Shown: one piece after another, positions 55,788 through 64,000 of the stretch
Layout: each line of letters starts with the position of its first letter
How positions within the stretch are numbered: the stretch's first letter is position 1
Assembly: GCA_028671895.1 (NCBI GenBank)
Contig: CM053809.1
Coordinates: 32,525,501-32,589,500, forward strand
Reading direction: 5' to 3'
From: Oenanthe sinensis
Lineage: Eukaryota > Streptophyta > Magnoliopsida > Apiales > Apiaceae
Length of the DNA: 64,000 bases
Position numbers and translations under genes: made by a program
Notes under the pieces: model-generated
The model's input: the letters and a program-made list of their open reading frames with translations, nothing else
Told to the model about the DNA's origin: nothing
Database searches by the model: none

Positions 55788-56116
55788 AAAGCAAGCTACT
55801 TTGAAAAGTCTGGTATCTAATCTTATTACTTGCTATATATGGACTTATGTGATGTGCATGAAAGGTGATATTTTTTTTGATGATTAAGGGGGAGAAAATA
55901 TATAGTCTGATTGCATGCTTACGTGGTTAATGCTATACTGGAGATAAATATGTTTTATGCATGTCTAATATTTGTGAGAAAGATATATTGCATATTGAGC
56001 TTGTTTTGCAGGAAGCATTGTTTGAGGGGGAGCCGTTTAGCTCACACCCGCATTGTTTGAGGGGGAGATATTAGCACAATCATATATTGGTGTATAATCA
56101 TCAAAAAGGGGGAGAT
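55788..56116 (+). other. pol-LTR spacer with four polypurine tracts
   Basis: GGGGGAGA-type tracts occur at about 55886-55895, 56024-56032, 56059-56068 and 56103-56115; the last touches the 3' LTR and is the expected plus-strand primer. GCATTGTTTGAGGGGGAG occurs twice, 35 bp apart. Multiple polypurine tracts before the 3' LTR are reported for Sireviruses. There is no envelope-like reading frame here. Confidence 0.85.
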
Positions 56117-57642
56117 TGTTAATCTGATGTGTTTTGATGATATATAACAGCATGCTGATTTGCTATTTGTTACTGTAACAGCTTGCTAAGTAACTAGTTT
56201 TAATCTATACAGCTTACCATTATATGATTGACTCACTTGATATATCCTACATATATATGAGTTTGCTATGTATAAGTATATTCTCAGGTAACTTGGTTGA
56301 GTATGTGGAAAGACAAAGTTTCAGGAAAGTGTTCGTAACAGCCTGCTAAGATCAGTCACAGAACCGTAACAGCAAGCTGACACTATTCCGCCCAGAACTA
56401 TATCAGCAAGCTGACACTGTTCCGCCCAGAAGCTATTCAAAATCAATTTCGATAATGGATATTCCTTGAAGATGCTTGGAGAGATCAGAGATTGGTTAGG
56501 ATTTAAATATGTAAGGATTCTATTATATAATATATAGTTTATATAATTAATAGAGCTCAAAAAGGATTTTCAAATACCTTCCTTATTTACTCAGATTTGA
56601 TTCTCCTTACCATATCTTTCCAAAACAGATTTCTATCAATCTTTTCCATATCAAAATCTTTCCATAACAGCTCAAATTCGTTTTGATCTTTTTTTAGCTG
56701 TTGGAAATTGATATTACCTTTCAAAATTGAATTGTTAGAAGATTTAAACTATTTCAAATTTCGAATTTCAAATCTTCTAATATCCTAGTTGTTGGAGAAT
56801 ATATTATGCTAATCAAATCTTTTCTTATTACATAATATTCTCAGACCCGTTGTATGCTTCTTATATATATATTCACTTGCAATCTTTATTGTAGGTAACC
56901 AATCGATATACAACGTAAAAAGTTTTGAGATCTGAATATACACGTTTCATCTCTTCTCTCTCAAAACACTTTGATTTTATAAACTCTGAGCTCCATAGTT
57001 ATATACACGTATATTATATACAAGAGTTTATAGTTTGGGTTGTAACGCTTATTATTCTTTGTAAACAAAGTTGTATTGATTAGTTGCTGAAGTAGTGGCA
57101 AGGGATCTTGGTGATCAGGGAATATTGCTCTAGGGAACTCTTTGTATTAGAGAACAGGTTGTTCGGGAACTAAGGAATTCAAGGGAGTGGTTTGCTCGAG
57201 GAATTCAGAGTTCAAGAGGAACAAGCTTGTTAGAGGATCTTGGGGTTCAAGAGGGCTGATTATTCAAAGGGAAACATAGTGTTTCAGCAAGCCGTTTTCA
57301 GCAACTAGGTTAAAGGGAGATATATTATTGTATCGTGTAATTGGTATTTTTATTGATCAATAATATATTCTCTTACCGGGTTGGTAAGGGACCAGGACGT
57401 AGACCATTAGTGGATAGGGGTCGAACCTGGCTAAAATCGATTGTGTTCTTTATTTTCAGTATTTACATTCTGCACTGCATCATAACAGCAAGCTATTATA
57501 CTCTGTAATCTGTAATCAGCAAGCTGACAGTGTCAGCAGCAGACTGTTTTGTTTGTAACAGTCGATACAAGTTGGTAAAAGTTAAAATTGGCCTTAGTTA
57601 GTCATATACACCTATTCACCCCCCTCTAGGTGTGCATTCACA
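56117..57642 (+). repeat. 3' LTR of the copia element
   Basis: 1526 bp, the same as the 5' LTR apart from three substitutions. Exact CAGCAAGCTG motifs lie at 56370, 56404 and 57517. Confidence 0.96.
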
Positions 57643-57647
57643 AAAAG

Positions 57648-59375
57648 CTCCTAAAAATACTCCACGACTTCAACTAACTGAAGATTCTCCTAAAATCATG
57701 CAAACCACCCACGACTTAGTCTGGCTAATACTCCTGCATGAATTGCCAGCTGTTTATTCAAACAAAACAAATAAAAACACCAAATAAATGAAATAGTTTA
57801 GATTAAAATCCCAACAATGTTCTCATTGTAATTCGCAAATATGGCGTGTGCAAATTCTGGATATTAATACAAATTTGAGTTAAATATTATTTTATTCAAA
57901 TATAAACAATTTCGACTATTAAAATTTATATTCAAATCGAATATGAGGATGTGTGAAGTTTTTTTTAATCCTAACTTAATAATTCGTGATTCATCGAATA
58001 AAAGTTATTTACGGTCCACTAATTTTTAATATCATATTTGTTTAAACTATTTAAATAATTTCTTTGTCCCAAGAGTGTTGTCCAAAATCATTAAATATGG
58101 TAAATTAAGTGTTAATTTTGTTAAGTTTCATGAAAAATAATACATATTTTTAGTAATTTTTAATTTTTTTAATGTAATTGAATAAATGTGAAATTTTAGT
58201 TGTGAACAAGAAAAATGAGACGAAAGAGTATATCATAAAATTACAACAATCAGAAAATAAACTATTAAATATATGTTATATTACGGTTGTTTGTTGTATT
58301 CAATTTGAGTTTTAAATAGTTTTTTTTTTGGATTTTAAAATTTTTTGCAGTCATAAATTGAGTTTAAAAATTCATTAAACTCTTGAAATATTTAATATGG
58401 ATTTTAGAATTTTTGTATAATTAATTTATATTTTAAAAATTATTAAAATTTGATAGTACGGTGAAATTTACTTTAATCGTCAAAATAGATAAAATTTGGT
58501 CAAAAGGGGGCTGTAAAAAATTGCTGTTTACAATTTCTGAAAATTTGACTAGCAAACAGTCTTTCAACCATATCTAAGAAAAAGGCTTTCTACTCGTTTG
58601 AGATAAGGTATACCTTTGACACTTAAAAATGATATCAGAGAATGTCTAGTTCAATTTTTTTATTATTTATTATATTTTTAAATACCACTTGGAATAACAA
58701 ATAAATATTATTTCAAAAATGAATATTTATTGATCTGCTCTACTCAAAAATATTTATTGGCACGGCGTTAGATTACCAGCATATAAAACAAATAGTATAA
58801 TAAACAAGTTGATGGCTTTGTATTGGTTGTCGCCAACTCGATATCTCCATTATTGTCAAGTTGCACATTACTGTCCAATGTCCATGTTATATACACCTGC
58901 ACCTACATCCGGTCAAAATACACATACATTAACATTATCATAGATGAATAGTCTTCCTCCTGGTCCACCTTATCAACTTAAAATATTGTGTGTAGAAGTC
59001 CTCTCTTTATTAGCATAAACAATTTATTTATACTAAATTTAAGACTTAAGACTTCCTTAAAGTTAATCTTATCCACTAAATTACCCCAATTCATAATAAG
59101 AATCTCTATAAGGTAGCAAAATAATTTACGTAATGTAAATTAGATAAGATTTCAAAGTATATAATTATATAAATAAATATATGGTACTTTAACATTAAAA
59201 ATATTGACAAGTTTTTTTTTTTGGGAGCAATATTGACAAGTATTTGTATACCCAATACGGTGAAACATTAATTGCGATTGGATAATCCCACGTGTGCAGT
59301 AGTCCTCTAAGCCATCGATTTTGAATAATGTCCTAGCCGCCCCATATATATCTGAAGGGCCACAATAAAATTATC
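57648..59375. other. gene-free region before EP1-like copy 4
   Basis: AT-rich sequence with no supported gene or clear element; its end is the upstream region of copy 4. I do not find the TTGAC / AACGGCGTTGCT block shared by copies 2 and 3. Confidence 0.55.
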
Positions 59376-59384
59376 CTATAAATA
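59376..59384 (+). promoter_or_regulatory. TATA box of EP1-like copy 4
   Basis: CTATAAATA lies 57 bp upstream of the start codon. Confidence 0.7.
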
Positions 59385-59432
59385 CATTTCAACATTCATT
59401 TAACAACATACTATCATTACTACAAACTTACA

Positions 59433-60764
59433 ATGACTTCTTCTATGCTTTCTCTCCCCATTCTCATTTCATTACTCTTCGCGATTTCAATCTCCTCAGC
59501 ACAAGCAGTTGTGCCTGCTAATGCAACTTTTAAATACACCAACCAAGGTGAACTAGGCGAGTACATTGTCGAATATGGCGCAGACTACCGTACATTGCCT
59601 ATTGCAAGATTTCCGTTCCAATTTTGTTTCTACAACACCACTCCTAATGCCTTCATCCTAGGACTACGCATGGGCAATCGTCGTTCAGAATCAACCATGC
59701 GTTGGGTTTGGGACGCCAACCGTGCCAAGCCGGTCCGAGAGAATGCTACATTGACATTCGGCACCGATGGAAACCTTGTTTTAGCTGATGTTGATGGCAC
59801 GGTGGCTTGGCAAACTGGCACAGCCAACAAAGATGTGGTACGATTGGAATTACTCACAAATGGTAATTTGGTGTTAATCGACTCCAAGGGCAAATTTGTT
59901 TGGCAAAGTTTCGATCACCCTACCGATACACTTTTGGTTGGCCAATATCTCCTATCCAGTGGGCCGAACAAGATCGTGAGTAGACTATCTGATGTTGAGG
60001 CCGCAAATGGGCCGTACTCGTACGTGATGGAGAAAAGCCAGTTGTCTTTGTATTACAAGCCTTCCAATGTCAAAACTCCCATACTGTTTGACAAAACTGT
60101 TTTCGGAACTGGCAAAGACATTCTAACAAAAATACAGTTTACGATCGAGCCATTTACTAATATAGAGAGTGACACGGTTTGGGCTAATGAGTTTCACCTC
60201 GAGGCCTTCATGAATAATTCTACCACATCTAGTGGTTCTGCTGTATTGTCTAGAGCAAAATACAATACTACTTACTCTATGCTTCGTGTTAATAGCGATG
60301 GCAACTTAAAAATTTATACGTACGAGGAGCACGTCGATTATGGTGCATGGGAAGTAACGTATGTTCTCTTCGACAGAGATGATGGGCGAGAGAGCGAATG
60401 CAAATTGCCACAACGATGCGGATCCCTTGGAGTTTGCAGCGATGATCAATGTGTAGCTTGCCCAACCCCTAATGGACTGACAGGATGGAGCAAGGCTTGT
60501 GCACCACCAGTTTTGCCAGCATGCGGTAAAGGGGCTGTGGACTACTACAAAGTTGTGGGTGTGGAGCATTTCACTAATGGAATTACAGGTGGATCTCCAC
60601 GAACCACACTTGGTGATTGTCGGAAGAAATGTGACTCGGACTGTAAATGTGTGGGATTTTTCTACAGGGAAGAATCATCAACATGCTTGTTGGCTCCAGT
60701 TTTAGGCGCATTAAACCAAGTCCCTAATACATCTCACGTTGCTTATATTAAGATATCCAAGTAA
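59433..60764 (+). CDS. EP1-like secreted glycoprotein, copy 4 (intact)
   Basis: A single-exon gene of 443 residues. Residues 1-25 are a signal peptide ending near S-A-Q-A, followed by V-V-P-A-N-A-T. The bulb-lectin domain holds W-V-W-D-A-N-R, T-D-G-N-L-V-L and W-Q-S-F-D-H-P-T-D-T-L-L; the mannose-binding motif is only partly kept. Then come C-K-L-P-Q-R-C-G-S-L-G-V-C-S-D-D-Q-C-V-A-C-P and the C-terminal PAN domain (Y-Y-K-V-V-G-V-E-H-F to I-K-I-S-K). It is the most diverged of the four copies: it has an extra residue in E-Y-G-A-D-Y-R and a longer middle section with added N-x-S/T sites (M-N-N-S-T-T-S). It is probably an older duplicate with its own role. Secreted; carrot EP1 is epidermal, but expression here is unknown. 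Confidence 0.93.
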   Translation: MTSSMLSLPILISLLFAISISSAQAVVPANATFKYTNQGELGEYIVEYGADYRTLPIARFPFQFCFYNTTPNAFILGLRMGNRRSESTMRWVWDANRAKPVRENATLTFGTDGNLVLADVDGTVAWQTGTANKDVVRLELLTNGNLVLIDSKGKFVWQSFDHPTDTLLVGQYLLSSGPNKIVSRLSDVEAANGPYSYVMEKSQLSLYYKPSNVKTPILFDKTVFGTGKDILTKIQFTIEPFTNIESDTVWANEFHLEAFMNNSTTSSGSAVLSRAKYNTTYSMLRVNSDGNLKIYTYEEHVDYGAWEVTYVLFDRDDGRESECKLPQRCGSLGVCSDDQCVACPTPNGLTGWSKACAPPVLPACGKGAVDYYKVVGVEHFTNGITGGSPRTTLGDCRKKCDSDCKCVGFFYREESSTCLLAPVLGALNQVPNTSHVAYIKISK

Positions 60765-63700
60765 GGTATCAAAGCAACGACCTAGGTGTCAAGCAAAACG
60801 ACGTTGCTTTCTGTTATTTTATTTCTAATGGGGGGACTTTTTTTATTTTATCTTTATGTCCTGATCATGAATGTATTAAATAATTTTTCCAAAAGTGTGG
60901 AATTTTATAAAAAATCTTTATCGATTGCATCGAATAAATTTTTTGAAGTGTGGATATTTTTATCCCCCTCCCGCCCTGTATTATCATATCGATATATAAA
61001 TGTGCAAATTTTTTAGAAGAAAACTTATTTTGAAATTGTTTTTTCCATGGAAATAAATAAATAAATAAATATATATATATATTCATTATTTTAATTTATA
61101 AATAAAATATATCTTAAAAAAATGTTTCGGGTCGAATAATAGTACTAGTATATAAAATCTAATTCATATTCAATCTCTTAATTATTCTGTACCTTCCCTG
61201 TACAAGTACCCAAGAAGCAAGTAATATATGGTCCCAGACTCCCAGCAGGCAGCAGTGTACCTACAAAAATTTAAAAATATGCCAACAATTTATGCATCAC
61301 GCCAAATCCAACTTGATTCATCCATTATTGTATTTTTTTTGTCAAGATCTATCCATCATCATTACAACTGGCACTGCATGTTAATATTGTTCATTTAACC
61401 TGTGACGGGAATGTACACCTGGTTCCATACATGAAAATTTGGATATATGGTCTTCGTGCTGGTCCACGTTATCAGAAACAAACTTTGCATACTGCATAGT
61501 CATTTATTTAAATAAAATTTATCATTTGTACTTTGCCTTTTATCATTTATTTAAAGAATCTATACATTTTGGCAAAATAAAAAAAATCTATGCATGATTT
61601 GTAATTTGAATAGTAAAAATATTAATCATTTATATAAACAATCTACTTCTCATTTGTAATTTGAATAAACCGTTTTTTCTTGCTGGCTAGCTAGTCAATC
61701 CCCGAACTTGAATTCGATCGATCAGGTTCGATATATGTGAATTTTATTGATCTCTAGATCACATCTTCGATCGACGCCTGTACGTCCACTGATCAGCTGA
61801 ATATGATATATATGCTGTGCTTATATATTCCATGATCACCTTAAACCTTGAATTCTAAGTCTGATCACACAAGCATGTTCCCATATATGATTATCTAACG
61901 GATCGATTTAGTTTCAGAAAGCATTACTAATTGAACAAATTCTACGTACATTTGAGTGTATGGAGAGATGAGTTTGTTTTTGAACTTGGATCATAACCCT
62001 TTCGGTAATACTCGTTTTTTTATTTTTTTTTTAAAAATTTGACTGTTATTTTTAGTTGGCTTGAGCTTAATTAGAAACATGTACTCTTAGAGTACTACGT
62101 TGTTATTTCTCTGACTTCCCAGGACCGGGTTTCAAAAAAGTATTAGAAATCACAATTTTAGATACCTTGTAATAAAAGTATTACTCTAAATTAGTTGTCC
62201 ACTTTTACTTTTATAATTTAAGGTTCATTGATCGCATAATTATATAAATTATTTAAAAAAAATTCCTTTTGTGAAAAAAAGTTTAATAATTGAACTTTTA
62301 TTCACAATTTTTTTGAAAAAGTTATATAACTATATACAGTCAATACAACTTAAACTACGCATAAAAGTTAAAGTCGACAAGTAATTTAGGACGGAGAGAG
62401 TACTAATTAACGCTGAACCACCTTTTTTTATCTACTCAAGATCTCATTTTTGGGACGTATCAAAAACCTAATACATTTGTAAAATAACTATTCCTCAAAC
62501 CCTAAATGTCTCTCCTGGGCCTGAATTTTCAATAAACTAATTTTCTTTCTAAAAAGTAGGCTTAGTTAGGAACAAGCCCAACATTTAAATTAGTCTATAA
62601 GTAGGGGTTACATGCTTCTGAGTGAAAATTGCTAAATATATTGCCGAATTCTGAGTCAACCACAATTCTGGTGGGTTCTGGACTTTATGTATTTCCCTAG
62701 TTCGTATTAGCATGGACATTTTCTGCTTATTCTTTTTTTAAATATGATTATTATTTAGTAAAAAAAAAGTTCGGCTTTATAAATACATTCTTAAGTTTAT
62801 CTAACTTACTTTTTTTCAAATTCAGCATTTTATTTCGGTCGAATATATATGTTTTAGTACGTACGACGGACTATACACCTATGAGTAATTATATATATTT
62901 CTTCCCATCGAGCTTAAGTTAAATTAATTTAAATCCTTAGTAAACACTAAACACTATGGATGCCTATTGAATTAACACATATATGCATCGGTCGAAGATA
63001 AATATTTTTTTATCGTGTTTGCAATTCATTTTTAATCTTACTCCGATAATTAAGCTATTAACCCAACAAATGTTCGTATCTATTATATACAAAAACGAAT
63101 ATTAATTCTAAACAATCAAATATTAAAGGCCGGAGTGAATTTTATTAATAAGTGGTCCAGACTCCAGGACCCATGCATAAACAATATGATTATATGAGTA
63201 TTTTTAATGCCATTTTCCAAATCATGAATAGACCGAGGAATCACTAAAAATTCTAAATAAAGCTAATCGATATCAACAACGCACCTAGCTATATATTGCA
63301 TTATATATATTGTATTAAGACAGAGGGTAGAATATTATTTATTCAAATATATAAAAACAAGTACTACAAACCTAACATTTCTTTGGTTTGTCTCTCGCGT
63401 GCATGGAAGGTTGACATTCTTCTAATTTTAAGCTTCTATCTCTATGTATCTTTCAAAGAGTAATTACTTTGTTTCTTCTATCTAGACCTATCATTGACAA
63501 AGACGTTTAACCTAAATTAAGTACGTTTCTCGATTAATATAAGTGCATGGGAATTAATTTATATACTGTTGATTAATAAAATATACTATCAGACATATTA
63601 TCTCATTGGACTTGTGTGATTAAGTGGGGTTATGTTGTAATAATTGCAAGCATCCTCACTAAATTAATTGACTAATTCAATTCACAATCAATATATATGG

Positions 63701-64000
63701 CCAATAAGTTATGCTAAGTCTTCGAAGTGGCAATTTAAAATTTGACTGAATTTATTCGATTTTCTTGGCCGCTGCGTTTGAAAATTGGAATATCATGCAT
63801 ACCGGTCAAGACGTTCCGGCCTGAATTTGATAATTGTAGTAGTTTTAAACAAAATAATACCATAATAGATTTCTTTAAACATTAATGCATGTGAAGGCTT
63901 TAATTTCTAGAAATGTATAATTCACTGTTGTATATGACATTACTAATTATTCAACTATAGGACTCTGGTCCCTGAATTTGTTGGACTACAACAAGTAAAC
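60765..64000. other. gene-free right end of the window
   Basis: No coding region or complete transposon is recognisable. AACGACGTTGCTTTCT, close to the AACGGCGTTGCT block found upstream of copies 2 and 3, lies just after copy 4 (about 60798-60813). A short TAAA/TATA microsatellite is at about 61054-61082. Confidence 0.5.

Larger units (their letters stand above)
49031..57647 (+). mobile_element. full-length Ty1-copia (Sirevirus-like) LTR retrotransposon
   Basis: A complete element from 49036 to 57642, flanked by the 5-bp duplication AAAAG (49031-49035, 57643-57647). Order: LTR, tRNA-Met primer-binding site, gag, pol (protease-integrase-reverse transcriptase-RNase H, the copia order), polypurine tracts, LTR. 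Both LTRs are exactly 1526 bp and differ at three positions I found (LTR1 C for T near 49437, T for G near 49547, C for T near 49614), about 0.2%. Long LTRs, repeated polypurine tracts and the pol sequence fit the Sirevirus lineage. It separates EP1-like copies 3 and 4. With both large frames open, it may still be mobile. Confidence 0.96.

Noticed and set aside
55788..56116. An envelope-like third gene of the Sirevirus-like element
   Set aside because: Only about 330 bp lie between pol and the 3' LTR, with stops in all frames and polypurine tracts.

Overview
The window is nuclear DNA of a dicot plant. It is very AT-rich, its genes have GT-AG introns, and it is packed with plant-type transposons. 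Four tandem members of the EP1-like secreted glycoprotein family (first described from carrot epidermis) suggest Apiaceae (carrot, celery, coriander relatives). That placement is inference.

Layout. 1-5 kb: a two-exon Ole e 1-like secreted protein gene (+) and a single-exon Dof transcription factor of the DOF1.5 type (-). 5-11 kb: no genes, but two inverted copies of one MITE and other MITEs. 11.2-23.0 kb: a complete nine-exon SCAR/WAVE gene (-) whose exons join into a 1109-residue protein; its two largest introns hold a TRIM, a nested hAT/Harbinger-like pair, a gag remnant and tandem repeats. 23-33 kb: no intact gene; a retroelement ORF1 remnant, MITEs, a second TRIM and short duplications.

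33-61 kb: the EP1-like cluster, all on +: a pseudogene (33.3-34.6 kb), an intact gene (45.2-46.5 kb), a heavily broken pseudogene (47.7-48.8 kb) and a second intact gene (59.4-60.8 kb). Transposons have pushed the cluster apart. A 3766-bp CACTA element (ATA target duplication) carries fragments of two host genes, a WAV3-like RING/VWA E3 ligase and an SKU5-like copper-oxidase protein. A 1356-bp Mutator-like element has a perfect 10-bp target duplication. A dirigent-domain reading frame at 40.9-41.3 kb lacks a visible signal peptide and lies beside a 20-copy degenerate minisatellite. An 8.6-kb Ty1-copia element with Sirevirus features has two 1526-bp LTRs that differ at only three positions I could find, and intact gag and pol frames, so it inserted recently. 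61-64 kb: nothing recognisable.

The most unusual signal is inside this copia element: the 10-mer CAGCAAGCTG occurs 15 times exactly, always on the sense strand, in the LTRs and in gag and pol, and in more than one codon frame. That points to selection or spread at the DNA or RNA level rather than on the protein.
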